Positions 1-7,811 of a stretch of DNA of 64,000 bases are shown in pieces. Both the position numbers and the translations under genes were made by a program. The first letter of the stretch is position 1; every line of letters begins with the position of its first letter. The notes under the pieces are model-generated. The model saw only the letters and a program-made list of their open reading frames with translations, was not told the origin of the DNA and made no database searches. Origin of the DNA: Paenibacillus thiaminolyticus (GTDB lineage: Bacteria; Bacillota; Bacilli; Paenibacillales; Paenibacillaceae); assembly GCF_007066085.1 (NCBI RefSeq), contig NZ_CP041405.1, positions 4,481,001-4,545,000 of the forward strand, read 5' to 3'.

Positions 1-315
1 TCCATTCGAGACGAAGCGGGGCAAGCTACAGATGACATGACCCAGGTTGCGCGCAAGCAAACGGTATTCGAGCCGGGGGACATGGTGCTGGATGCCCTGA
101 ATTCCTTTCATTTGGTAACTTATAATTTTCTATATAATAGAGACACTGCACCGGAGCCTGGCGTAAACGATCCGCTCAGCGACAATGTAAGGCGCGCTTT
201 CTTGCCAGCTGGCAAGTACCGAATTCTGGCTTATACTTCTTCATTGGAAGAGGAGGGAGCCGGAGAGAAGCTCGATGAACTGCGGGTGGAGTTGGAGATC
301 GAGGTGCAGGAGTAA
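1..315 (+). CDS. hypothetical protein, 5' end cut by window edge
   Basis: The frame is open from the first base, so the gene probably begins outside the window. The first internal ATG is at 37 and the stop is at 313-315. The visible 105 residues are acidic at the C terminus (ending LEIEVQE) and show no signal peptide, membrane segment or motif that I recognise. A segment around LPAGKYRILAYTSS looks like beta strands. No function is assigned. A second reading frame with a CxxC motif overlaps the last 41 bases, which could mean that the two are pieces of one decayed gene or two separate genes. Confidence 0.5.
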   Translation, partial: SIRDEAGQATDDMTQVARKQTVFEPGDMVLDALNSFHLVTYNFLYNRDTAPEPGVNDPLSDNVRRAFLPAGKYRILAYTSSLEEEGAGEKLDELRVELEIEVQE

Positions 316-616
316 GCGGAGCAAGAGGTGTCAATGGTATGGAGTTCCTGCGCCCGCGCGCTGGCGGACCCAGGATTGGGCATTGTCCAACGGGCGCGAG
401 AATTTGTGCCGTATCGGAGGCATGCCCTCCTGGATACAGGACGCTCAATATCCGAGCTGCCCCGAATGCCGCGAGACGATGGCCTTCATCGCCCAGCTCG
501 ATTCCGATCTGCCGCTGGCGGACGGCGGGGAATGGATGTGGGGCAGCGGCGGGATCGGCTACCTATTCTGGTGCGACTGCTGCAAAGTGAGCGGGCATTT
601 ATGGCAATGCACCTGA
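275..616 (+). pseudogene. CxxC-containing protein fragment (C-terminal zinc-ribbon-like part)
   Basis: The second half of this frame looks like a real protein. It has a CRIGGMPSWIQ segment, then a CPEC pair, an acidic stretch, a GYLFWCDCCK segment with a second CxxC pair, and ends LWQCT. Two CxxC pairs about 40 residues apart suggest a metal site. It resembles the tail of bacterial DUF1963-like or immunity-type proteins, but I cannot name the family with certainty. The first 35 residues, which overlap the preceding gene, look like random frame and have no ribosome binding site. I read it as a 5'-truncated remnant. A short intact gene with an unusual start is the alternative. Confidence 0.35.
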
Positions 617-658
617 CGGGAGCAATGAAAGGTAACGGGATTACGGAGCGTGAATGGA

Positions 659-703
659 ACCCCGTAGGCGGAGCACTTCGCTAGTGCCTCTGCTCTACGG
701 GGT
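659..703 (+). terminator. long hairpin, probable terminator
   Basis: ACCCCGTAG at 659-667 pairs perfectly with CTACGGGGT at 695-703, and the inner GAGCAC/GTGCCTC extends the stem. There is no strong T run, so it may be a weak bidirectional terminator between the converging genes on either side. Confidence 0.45.
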
Positions 704-774
704 ACTGCTAAGTGCCAAGGGGGTGCTTGGCCGTAGATGTTCGTGAATAGAGGGAGTGCAGCTCCATATATGAC

Positions 775-1491
775 CTAATCAATATATTCGTTCAGTTTTT
801 GCGCATTCAGGATCGTGATTTCCCGGGTGCCTTTGATTTCAATAATACCCAGCCGTTCAAACTTGCTGAATTTGCGGCTGATTGTTTCCCGTGTCACGCC
901 CACATAATTGGCCAATTCTTCGCGCGACAGGGGAAGTTTTATCTTTATCCTCTCCTGCGCTCCTTGAACCGGTTTGCCGTATTTATTGCCGAGTTCCAGG
1001 ATCATATAGGCAATCCGTATTTCAGGGTCCTTGGTAGCCAGGCTTTGGGCCAGATTTTCCGTGTGCGCCAATCGTTTGGTCACCGTTTTGAGCAGCTTCA
1101 ATGAAATGTCCGGGTTGTTGCGGACAAGATGCTCCATATCATCCTTGGTGAACATGCAAATGTCGGTCTTTTTCAGCGCATAGGCACTAAAATTACTCAA
1201 TTCATCGCTGTTGAATATATTCAACTCGCCAAAAAAATCACCGTTGGACAGGATATGCAAGATTTGCTCTTTGCCCTGAGGCGTCACTTTCAACAGCTTG
1301 ACATGGCCTTGCTTAATAATGAATAAGGTGTCTGAAGGTTGTTCCTCCAGAACGAGCGCTTCGCCTTTCTCATACTTTCTGTGTTTGATCATGGCGCTGA
1401 CTTTAGCCAGTTCCTCATTGGAAAGAGAGGCGAAAATAGGAACCTTGCGGGTGCAAGGCTCCTCGGCGTATTGGCAGGAATCTTCTGTCAT
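775..1491 (-). CDS. Crp/Fnr family transcriptional regulator
   Basis: This is a DNA-binding regulator of the Crp/Fnr family. From the chosen start (MTEDSCQYAEEPC) it has a cyclic-nucleotide-binding-like beta-roll (GDFFGELNIFN), a dimer helix, and a C-terminal winged helix with the typical recognition helix EELANYVGVTRETISRKFSKF. The two N-terminal cysteines (CQYAEEPC) could ligate a redox or NO-sensitive cofactor, but a full four-Cys Fe-S set is not visible. The start at 1491 has GGAG upstream. An upstream start at 1548 is open but lacks a site. The gene is last in the minus-strand redox operon. A TGTGA-N6-TCACA box upstream of the divergent V4R gene is its likely target. The ligand is unknown. 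Confidence 0.9.
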   Translation of the reverse strand: MTEDSCQYAEEPCTRKVPIFASLSNEELAKVSAMIKHRKYEKGEALVLEEQPSDTLFIIKQGHVKLLKVTPQGKEQILHILSNGDFFGELNIFNSDELSNFSAYALKKTDICMFTKDDMEHLVRNNPDISLKLLKTVTKRLAHTENLAQSLATKDPEIRIAYMILELGNKYGKPVQGAQERIKIKLPLSREELANYVGVTRETISRKFSKFERLGIIEIKGTREITILNAQKLNEYID

Positions 1492-1562
1492 CGTCTCCAC
1501 TCCATTCCCTCTATCTGCTCCATGTGCAGTGCGCAAGCATGACCGCACATCATTTCATGCTG

Positions 1563-1727
1563 TTAGCCTTCAATAGGCACGAATTGGCTCTTATCTTCTC
1601 CGCACACCGGACACACCCAATCCTCGGGAAGATCCTCAAACGCGGTGCCGGGTAAAATATCTTCATCAGGATCGCCAATGCTTGGGTCGTAAATATATCC
1701 GCAAGGCTGACATATATATTTTTTCAT
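1563..1727 (-). CDS. rubredoxin
   Basis: This is a 54-residue electron carrier. The two iron-binding knuckles are clear: [10 protein letters not shown] near residue 6 and [11 protein letters not shown] near residue 39, separated by the usual acidic loop with GDPDEDI and the DLPEDWVCP motif. A single Fe(Cys)4 centre is expected. AAGGAGA sits upstream of the ATG at 1727. It lies 15 bases downstream of the reductase and upstream of the Fnr-like gene. With the flavodiiron protein it forms a complete chain: NADH to reductase to rubredoxin to flavodiiron protein to O2 or NO. Confidence 0.93.
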   Translation of the reverse strand: MKKYICQPCGYIYDPSIGDPDEDILPGTAFEDLPEDWVCPVCGEDKSQFVPIEG

Positions 1728-1742
1728 CCTATTCTCTCCTTG

Positions 1743-2963
1743 TCATTGTAATCTTTTGGCGACTTTATTCATAACTTCCTCCAAGCCGCAGCTTGCAACA
1801 TCGATTCCATCCAGAGGAAGCTTTTGTTCAATAGCGGCTTTATACGGTAAGGAAGCGGCAGCGTTTTCGAAGGCAATCGCCCCGCATAGGGAACCGCCTT
1901 TGATAAAAATCCGTCTGAAACGCCCTTGCGCCGATTCGGTTATGCTGGTATCGCACTGCTGTTCATCCACCAGACCGATGGAAAACAAAGGTGTGTTGAA
2001 TATGTTGGACAAGGTCATCGGAACCGGCCGCTGGTAAATCGCTTTGCGGTTCGCCATATTGGCCCCGGCCGCTTGTCCCTGCTCGATAGCGCATCCCCAT
2101 AGCCCGTCCACCTTGCCCTGGAATTCGGCGCAGTCTCCCGCGGCATAGATATGAATGTCGCTGGTCTGCATCTGCTCGTTGACGATAATGCCCGTCCCGG
2201 CTGTCAGGCCTGCCTCGCGTGCCAGCGCTATGTTCGGCATGACCCCGATCGAATAGACGATATGATCGCAAGCGAGTGTCGATCCGTCTTCGAGCTCTAT
2301 CCCGGCTGCGCGGCCTGCGCCAATGATGCGGGTGACGCCTTGTCCCAGCCTGACCTCGGCTCCGGATGCAACGGCATTATTCATCAATATCGCCGCAGAT
2401 GGGGCGTCCAGCTGCCGGGGCATAAGCCGCGGTCCGGCCTCAATCATCGTGACGGCATATCCGGCTTGGATAAGCGACCAGGCCGTTTCCAACCCTTGAA
2501 TGCCGCCCCCGATGACACAGACCCGATCCCCCGTCCGCAAAGCTTCCTTGAACTTGTCCGCATCACGCCTGTCGCGAATGTTATGCACGTTGGGAAGGGA
2601 AGCGCCCTCCAGACTCAGCTTGCGATTCGCGGCTCCTGTACACAGAAGAAGCTTATGATAAGCTATCTCGCGGCCATCAGCGGTTATCACCGTTTTTTTA
2701 TCTGTACTTATAGAAGAGATACGGGTATTATCATGCACGGCAATTCTGTTTTCATGGAACCATTTTTCTTTCTTAATCAAGATTTTTTCACTGTGCAAAT
2801 CGTTAAACAAGCCTTTCGACAGCTTTACCCTGTTGTACGGAAGGGCCGGCTCTTCTCCGAAAATAGAGATCTGCGCTTCGTTATCATGATCTCTGATCGC
2901 TTTAGCAGCATGTACGGAAGCAACTCCACTGCCTACAATAACATAATGGCGGTTGTCGGCCAT
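1743..2963 (-). CDS. NAD(P)/FAD-dependent oxidoreductase, NADH:rubredoxin reductase type
   Basis: This is a class-I pyridine-nucleotide-disulfide-type flavoprotein of about 406 residues. The N-terminal FAD fold shows VIVGSGVASVHAA, and the NAD-binding fold shows VCVIGGGIQGLETAW near residue 140. The late FAD motif is IYAAGDCAEF. It lacks a redox-active CxxxxC, as expected for the NorW/rubredoxin-reductase branch. It probably transfers electrons from NADH to the rubredoxin encoded immediately downstream. The start at 2963 has GGGGAGAGG in front. A longer start at 2993 would overlap the flavodiiron stop. It is the second gene of the redox operon. Confidence 0.88.
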   Translation of the reverse strand: MADNRHYVIVGSGVASVHAAKAIRDHDNEAQISIFGEEPALPYNRVKLSKGLFNDLHSEKILIKKEKWFHENRIAVHDNTRISSISTDKKTVITADGREIAYHKLLLCTGAANRKLSLEGASLPNVHNIRDRRDADKFKEALRTGDRVCVIGGGIQGLETAWSLIQAGYAVTMIEAGPRLMPRQLDAPSAAILMNNAVASGAEVRLGQGVTRIIGAGRAAGIELEDGSTLACDHIVYSIGVMPNIALAREAGLTAGTGIIVNEQMQTSDIHIYAAGDCAEFQGKVDGLWGCAIEQGQAAGANMANRKAIYQRPVPMTLSNIFNTPLFSIGLVDEQQCDTSITESAQGRFRRIFIKGGSLCGAIAFENAAASLPYKAAIEQKLPLDGIDVASCGLEEVMNKVAKRLQ

Positions 2964-2992
2964 ATTCCTCTCCCCTTCCTTGCCTGATCTCA

Positions 2993-4228
2993 TTAGACCG
3001 CGCTAAGCAGCAAGTCTGAGATGAATTCAGCGGCATTTCTGATTTTTTTGAGTTTGTCTTCTTCCTGCGGGGAGAAGCGCACGCGCACAGGGAATTCCAC
3101 ATGCGTCATGCCGGTTGACTTGATTACGCTGGAGGTGCTTTGTACGGTCAGATTCATCTGATTCAAATAATCCTGGACCACCTCAATCGCTTCGCCGCTC
3201 CAACCGTAGGATCCGAAGGCTGCGCCAAGCTTTCCTGCCAGGTCCATCTTCTGCATTTTTCGCAGCAGGGTCTCCAATTTTCCGGTCATATCCGCATATT
3301 TCGTCGAGCTGCCGACCAAGACGGCGTCTGCAGTCCCGATGCTGTGCAAGATGTCAGCCTCGTCAGCCTTGTCCACGTCCCACAGTTCAACGGCGATATT
3401 GTTTTCAAGAAAGCAATCTCTCAATATATGGGCCATTTTTTTCGTGTTATTTTTGAGCGTTGCATAGACGATGGTTACCTTTTTGCCTTCCTTCGTGTCG
3501 GTGCTGAGTTCGGCATACAAGCCGATGTACTTGGCGATGTCGCGCCGCAGTATAAAGCCATGGGAAGGGGCGATGATGTCGATCTCCAAGTCCCGGACAG
3601 CTTCCATCAGTGTCCGGACGTATCTTCGGTGCGGGTGGATAATGGCCCGGTAATATCCAATGAAATCCTCCGTGATATCCAATCCCGCTTCATCGGCAAA
3701 GAGATGCTCCACGGCAACATGGGTACTGAAAATATCGCAAGGAAACAAAATTTTATCCTCTATGCAATACGTGATCATGGTTTCTTCCGTATGCAGATAA
3801 GGCGTTTCTTTGAAGAGAAGCGTCTTGCCTCCGATATCAAGCTGATCTCCATCCTTGACTACCAGGTAATTGCGGTGGTGAAGCTTGTACATTTGTTGAA
3901 TTTCCGGTACGGCAATTTCCGTACAGACAATCGTGGCATTGGTTGCCTTGGCAGCCAGCGCCGCCAGACCGCCGGAATGATCCGGTTCGGTATGGTTGAT
4001 GACTATATATTGGATATCCAGCGGATCGATCATTTCTGTTATTTTTTCGACAAACTCTCTTCCGAACGCAATATCTACCGTATCAATGACCGTTGGTTTT
4101 CCGGTTTTGAGCAAATATGAATTATAGGTTGTCCCTTTTGCTAACAGAAGACGATGAAAGGGAACCTCGCGGCGATCGATTTTTCCCACCCAATAAATAT
4201 CCTTGGACAGCTTATATTCCGTGTGCAT
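2993..4228 (-). CDS. flavodiiron protein (A-type flavoprotein, O2/NO reductase)
   Basis: This is a 411-residue enzyme with an N-terminal metallo-beta-lactamase-like diiron domain and a C-terminal flavodoxin domain, the usual class A layout. The diiron ligands are visible: HTEPDH at residues 79-84, H146 in PYLHTEE, D165 in PCDIF and H223 in PSHGF. The flavodoxin part starts near residue 255 with VTIVYATLKNNTKK for the FMN phosphate. Family members reduce oxygen to water or NO to N2O in the cytoplasm. It is the first gene of the operon, has AGGAGG before the ATG, and is followed by its reductase and rubredoxin. Whether O2 or NO is preferred cannot be read from the sequence. Confidence 0.93.
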   Translation of the reverse strand: MHTEYKLSKDIYWVGKIDRREVPFHRLLLAKGTTYNSYLLKTGKPTVIDTVDIAFGREFVEKITEMIDPLDIQYIVINHTEPDHSGGLAALAAKATNATIVCTEIAVPEIQQMYKLHHRNYLVVKDGDQLDIGGKTLLFKETPYLHTEETMITYCIEDKILFPCDIFSTHVAVEHLFADEAGLDITEDFIGYYRAIIHPHRRYVRTLMEAVRDLEIDIIAPSHGFILRRDIAKYIGLYAELSTDTKEGKKVTIVYATLKNNTKKMAHILRDCFLENNIAVELWDVDKADEADILHSIGTADAVLVGSSTKYADMTGKLETLLRKMQKMDLAGKLGAAFGSYGWSGEAIEVVQDYLNQMNLTVQSTSSVIKSTGMTHVEFPVRVRFSPQEEDKLKKIRNAAEFISDLLLSAV

Positions 4229-4364
4229 TTGACTAACCTCCTGCGGTTCAATTTGGATGACACCCTGATTCTATGCCTGCTTGCCGGAAAAAAAGAGGAT
4301 TGAAATCAAATTTTCTGAAAATAACAAAATGGGTTCGAAGCGAGGCAGTGACTTATTTCCGGTT

Positions 4365-4407
4365 TTGTGACTGTAATCACAAGTCGAAAATGCCAGTCCA
4401 ATATACT
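4365..4407 (+). promoter_or_regulatory. Crp/Fnr box and -10 element upstream of the V4R gene
   Basis: TTGTGACTGTAATCACAA at 4365-4382 is a perfect palindrome matching the Fnr/Crp consensus TGTGA-N6-TCACA. TATACT at 4402-4407 is a good -10. A start near 4414 puts the box centre at about -40.5, the class II activator position, and no -35 is evident. The box is about 145 bases upstream of the flavodiiron gene on the other strand, too far for the same activation geometry. Confidence 0.75.
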
Positions 4408-4451
4408 AGAAGTAAATTCACATCCACTAGTTATGAAAAGGCGGTGTCGTT

Positions 4452-4916
4452 ATGAATAGAGCAAGTGTTGTCCAGGAATTTACCTTTGACGATATGGCCA
4501 AAATTTCAAGAACAAAATTGGGGTGCGCTGTTCCGATCGAGCTATATAGAGCCATTCGTCTAATCGGAATGTATCAGGGGCTTCCTATGAGAGGGAAAGG
4601 AACTACCGTGACGATAGGCCGAAAAATCGGCGAAAGCTTGCCCGTTCATTCGTTGGAGGAACTGTTCACTATGTTTCGCGGCTTAAAAATCGGAGATCCG
4701 CACATCGTTCTTGAAGAAGAGCACAAATTGCACGTTGCCGTGAAGGACTGTTTTTGCGAAGGGTTACCGGAAATGGAAGGCCATATGGTCTGTGATTTGG
4801 AAGGCGCGATTATGGAGGGGGCGCTGACCAAATTGAAAAATAAGAGAGTTTTGGTCAAGGAAATCAAGTGTAATGTGAATGGCGACGATTGCTGCGAGTA
4901 TGAAATTCGTTTTTAA
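4452..4916 (+). CDS. V4R (4-vinyl reductase) domain protein
   Basis: This 154-residue cytoplasmic protein has the V4R signature: CFCEGLPEM near residue 100, a conserved cysteine at 114 in HMVCDLEGAIMEG, and C140/C147/C148 in a C-terminal strand ending in CEYEIRF. V4R domains bind small hydrophobic molecules or metals and often act as sensors. The fold is related to that of heme/NO-sensing domains. The gene is preceded by an Fnr box at the activator position and GGCGGTG before the ATG, and followed by a cupin gene. Its place opposite the flavodiiron operon suggests a role in low-oxygen or NO physiology, which is inference. Confidence 0.75.
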   Translation: MNRASVVQEFTFDDMAKISRTKLGCAVPIELYRAIRLIGMYQGLPMRGKGTTVTIGRKIGESLPVHSLEELFTMFRGLKIGDPHIVLEEEHKLHVAVKDCFCEGLPEMEGHMVCDLEGAIMEGALTKLKNKRVLVKEIKCNVNGDDCCEYEIRF

Positions 4917-4990
4917 AGTCCGTTTTTGAGAGGAAAGCGGCTTTTTGAACAGGGATTAAAAAAAACAACTTCACAGGAGAGTGATAGCAG

Positions 4991-5332
4991 ATGCAAAAGA
5001 GTAATCTGGCCCAGTTTCAGGAATATCAAGATAATAAATTTACGAAGCGCATTATTCACAAGGAAGCGGAAAATGTCATTTTCATGTTGAATTTTAGTCC
5101 TGGAGCGGAGCTGCCGGCCCATAATCATCCGGGCGCCAACGTATATATTCTGGTTGTTGACGGGGCGGGCACCGTAATCTGCGATGGAACGGAAATGGCA
5201 GTAGCGGCAGGGGATGTCCTTCATATCACGGGCGATGAGAGCTTCTCTTATCGCAACGGCCCCGATACGGTGTCCAGCTTGTATGTCGTCTTGACGAAAA
5301 CGCCCGACGAGCGCTACGCCCAAAATATTTGA
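4991..5332 (+). CDS. cupin domain protein
   Basis: This 113-residue single-domain cupin has motif 1 as PAHNHPGANVYILVVDGAG (two His ligands, and the usual Glu replaced by a hydrophobic stretch) and motif 2 as MAVAAGDVLHITGDESFSY. ACAGGAG precedes the ATG. It sits 75 bases behind the V4R gene and is followed by a clear terminator, so the two likely form one Fnr-controlled unit. The substrate is unknown. Similar small cupins bind metal or serve as sugar or aromatic-compound binding modules. Confidence 0.8.
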   Translation: MQKSNLAQFQEYQDNKFTKRIIHKEAENVIFMLNFSPGAELPAHNHPGANVYILVVDGAGTVICDGTEMAVAAGDVLHITGDESFSYRNGPDTVSSLYVVLTKTPDERYAQNI

Positions 5333-5350
5333 GACTTCCCAGGATAGTAC

Positions 5351-5399
5351 ATCCCTTTGCGGTCACGGAGTGTGATTGGCAAGGGGATTTTTATTTTTT
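5351..5399 (+). terminator. intrinsic terminator after cupin gene
   Basis: ATCCCTTTGC at 5351-5360 pairs with GCAAGGGGAT at 5379-5388 (one G:U), followed by TTTTATTTTTT. Confidence 0.8.
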
Positions 5400-5503
5400 G
5401 CAAAAATCAGTACGTGACGGCGAACGAAAGAGGAGGTCAGGCGTAATACAACATAAGGGGGGGAGGATGTGGGGAACGCGGGATCGGTCCGCTATGATTT
5501 GAT

Positions 5504-5982
5504 TTGTTCCAAGATGTGTGGATCCGCGCCATAAACCATTGGGATAGTTATGATGCGAACAGGAGTCTGGAGAACTGGCTGTTCACCATCGCGACGAATC
5601 TGTACCGCGATCGCTATCGCAAGGCGAAGCGGTGGCTGGGCCGCGTGAAGCAATATTTTAATCCGGAGCTCCAGCAGCGCAGCGGGAGATGGCGAATATT
5701 CCAGGGTCTGCGGATGAACCTGAAGACCTGTTGATAGCTTCGTACCGCAAGGAACTGGTGCGCCGCGGGCTAAGCAGACTCAAGGATGAGCATCGCATTC
5801 TCCTTGTGCTGTACTATTTCGAGGAGTGCACTTGCCAGGAAGCGGCCGGGATATTGCGTATTCCGGAGGGGACAGTTAAATCCCGGCTAAATTCGGCGAA
5901 GAAAGCATTGAAAAGGGTACGCAGCGATTGCCCTTGCGATCGCTACAGGGGGGATGGGATGGCTCATGGGATGGATAAATGA
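5504..5982 (+). pseudogene. ECF sigma-70 factor remnant, truncated and frameshifted
   Basis: The first frame gives sigma region 2 (LFQDVWIRAINHWDSYD, then LENWLFTIATNLYRDRYRK). The second frame, beginning near 5689, gives region 4 (FEECTCQEAAGILRIPEG, then TVKSRLNSAKKALKRV). The join is a one-base shift near the GCGGGAG at about 5680-5686. The N-terminal part of region 2 is missing: upstream in the same frame a TGA occurs at 5495. The C terminus runs directly into a fragment of a different gene. All three defects point to a decayed gene and not to a sequencing slip alone. Confidence 0.75.
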
Positions 5983-6076
5983 GAAAAAGGCGGGCGGCTC
6001 CATCCTTCCGAGCTGGTTCATCCATGGATGTGCCAACTTGGCCAGTTCTATCGCTGCCATGGTGAGCATCATCTAA
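5912..6076 (+). pseudogene. C-terminal fragment of a CPBP-family intramembrane protease
   Basis: In a different frame from the sigma remnant, about 54 codons read as the tail of a CPBP (CaaX protease/bacteriocin-processing) membrane protein. There is a hydrophobic GGMGWLMGWINEKKAGGS, then LPSWFIHGCANLASS with the conserved His-x-x-x-Asn motif, then a final hydrophobic helix and TAA. The catalytic EExxxR part is absent. It abuts the sigma remnant with no spacer, which indicates a deletion joining two genes. Confidence 0.6.
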
Positions 6077-6172
6077 AGGTCTAGCCGGGGCCGTTCATGT
6101 TGCCCGGTTGCCACATCCCCTTCCAGCATGGTTCAATAATAGAGAGATTATAACGCAAAGGAGCGGGGACGG

Positions 6173-6496
6173 ATGGGATTTCAAACTGAGTTCAATTCCG
6201 TATGCAAGTTCAAGAAGGAGCAGGAATTATATGAACTGCTGGAATATGGGCGCTGCAAAATGACCAAAGAAGGCTTTCGGATTTTTCCGACTGGCCAGAT
6301 GGTCATTGCTTATTCGCCGGACAATACGGCGGTTGCCATTGTGAAGATTAGCGCCTCCATCGCCGAGATTAATTTCCAAGGCGAGGAAGTGACGGCGGTC
6401 GAGATGGAGCTCGTCCGCAGACTGAACGAAGAAGAGTCCCGGGTTCAGACCGTTCTGGCCCATGAGATGTTCTTCGGCAATCCGAACCGCGCTTAG
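6173..6496 (+). CDS. conserved hypothetical protein (MGFQTEFN family)
   Basis: This 107-residue soluble protein starts with MGFQTEFNSVCKF, a beginning seen in the small DUF2584-like proteins of Bacillaceae. AAAGGAGCGG lies in front of the ATG at 6173 and a terminator follows. There are no catalytic motifs, membrane segments or signal peptide. It is a stand-alone gene between the sigma/CPBP remnants and uvsE. The function is unknown and the family assignment is from memory of the N-terminal motif. Confidence 0.6.
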   Translation: MGFQTEFNSVCKFKKEQELYELLEYGRCKMTKEGFRIFPTGQMVIAYSPDNTAVAIVKISASIAEINFQGEEVTAVEMELVRRLNEEESRVQTVLAHEMFFGNPNRA

Positions 6497-6526
6497 CTCT
6501 GCATGCGCGTTATGGAATAGAAGCGC

Positions 6527-6565
6527 TAGAAGCCGCTTGTTCCGGCCGAAGGGCTTCTATTTTTG
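6527..6565 (+). terminator. intrinsic terminator
   Basis: TAGAAGCC at 6527-6534 pairs with GGCTTCTA at 6552-6559, followed by TTTTTG. Confidence 0.75.
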
Positions 6566-6691
6566 ATCCGGGGTGAGAAAAGAAAAGTCAATGGAGGGCG
6601 TGCCACGGTTCCGGTTGGGAGAAATAGGGTATTCTAGGAATAAGAACACCTGCGCGCTACATGCGACGCAGAGGAAAAGGAGTCTGATTCC

Positions 6692-7693
6692 ATGCTTGTC
6701 CGATTCGGGTACGTGGCCATGTCGATGGTGGTGGCGAACGCCTCGCCGTCGCGCACAATGACGTTTAAGCGCTTCCAGGCGCTGCCCGATCGCGAGGCGG
6801 CGCTGCGCAAGCTGGAGCGGATTGCGGCGGAGAATCTGCATAATACCCTCCGGCTGCTGAAGCATAACCGCGCGCATGATATCCGGCTGTACCGCATGTC
6901 CTCGAAGCTGATTCCGTTGGTGACCCACCAGGAGCTTGCCGATTGGGATCCGTTCCCGGCGCTCCGGGACGATTTCGCTGCTGTCGGGGATTATGCGAAG
7001 CGGCACGGCATGCGGCTGTCGTTCCATCCTGATCACTTCACCGTGCTCAGCACGACGCGGAAGGAAGTGCTGGAGAGCTCGAAGCGCGATCTCGGCTATC
7101 ATCTTCGGATGCTGGAGGCGATGGGGCTCGACGCACGGGCGAAGAACAATATCCATATCGGCGGGGCTTACGGGAACAAGCGGGCGGCCGGGGAGCGGTT
7201 CGTCAGCCATGCCGGGGAACTGCCGGAAGAACTGCTGCAGCGTCTGACGCTTGAGAATGACGACAAGACCTTCACAGCGGCTGAGACGTTGGCCGTCTGT
7301 GAACGGCTCGGGCTGCCGATGGTGCTCGATATCCACCATCATGAGGTCAACAATGAAGGCGAGCCGCTGGAAGAGCTGTGGCCCCGCATCGCGAGGACAT
7401 GGGAGACGCCGTATGCCCAGGCCGACGCCACGCCGGACGATCCGCTCCCGCCGAAGATTCACGTCTCCAGCCCGAAGAGCGAGAAGGATATCCGCGGGCA
7501 TGCCGACGATGTCGATGTTGTGCCGCTGCTTCATTTTTTGCGGATGGCTGCCGCCCATACGGAACGGCTGGACGTGATGATTGAGGCGAAGCACAAGGAC
7601 AATGCCTTGTTCAAGCTGATGGACGATCTCGCCGCTTGCGAGGGAGAAGGGGTGGCGATCGCGGATCAGGCCAGCGTTCGAATCGATCCATGA
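6692..7693 (+). CDS. uvsE: UV DNA damage endonuclease UvsE
   Basis: This 333-residue TIM-barrel endonuclease nicks DNA on the 5' side of UV photoproducts and starts alternative excision repair. Family landmarks are the start MLVRFGYVAMS, HNRAHDIRLYRMSSKLIPL, SFHPDHFTVL, NNIHIGGAYGNK, ENDDKTF, LDIHHHEVN, KIHVSSPKS and EAKHKDNALF, which carry the metal-binding His, Glu and Asp residues. AAAGGAG stands upstream of the ATG. It is a single gene, transcribed in the same direction as fabI but with its own spacing of over 100 bases. It is full length for the Bacillus type. Confidence 0.95.
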   Translation: MLVRFGYVAMSMVVANASPSRTMTFKRFQALPDREAALRKLERIAAENLHNTLRLLKHNRAHDIRLYRMSSKLIPLVTHQELADWDPFPALRDDFAAVGDYAKRHGMRLSFHPDHFTVLSTTRKEVLESSKRDLGYHLRMLEAMGLDARAKNNIHIGGAYGNKRAAGERFVSHAGELPEELLQRLTLENDDKTFTAAETLAVCERLGLPMVLDIHHHEVNNEGEPLEELWPRIARTWETPYAQADATPDDPLPPKIHVSSPKSEKDIRGHADDVDVVPLLHFLRMAAAHTERLDVMIEAKHKDNALFKLMDDLAACEGEGVAIADQASVRIDP

Positions 7694-7811
7694 TGGACAG
7701 CCACTTGAAAATGTGGCGAAAATACGATACGTTGGACTCAGAACGTTTACCGCTTGATCGCGGCTATGATGCGCGATGAGGCGAGTGGGCGAGGGGAGGA
7801 AGGTTGAAGCA

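Noticed and set aside
6573..6761. Short frame ahead of uvsE
   Set aside because: It overlaps the promoter and ribosome binding site of uvsE and has no recognisable product.
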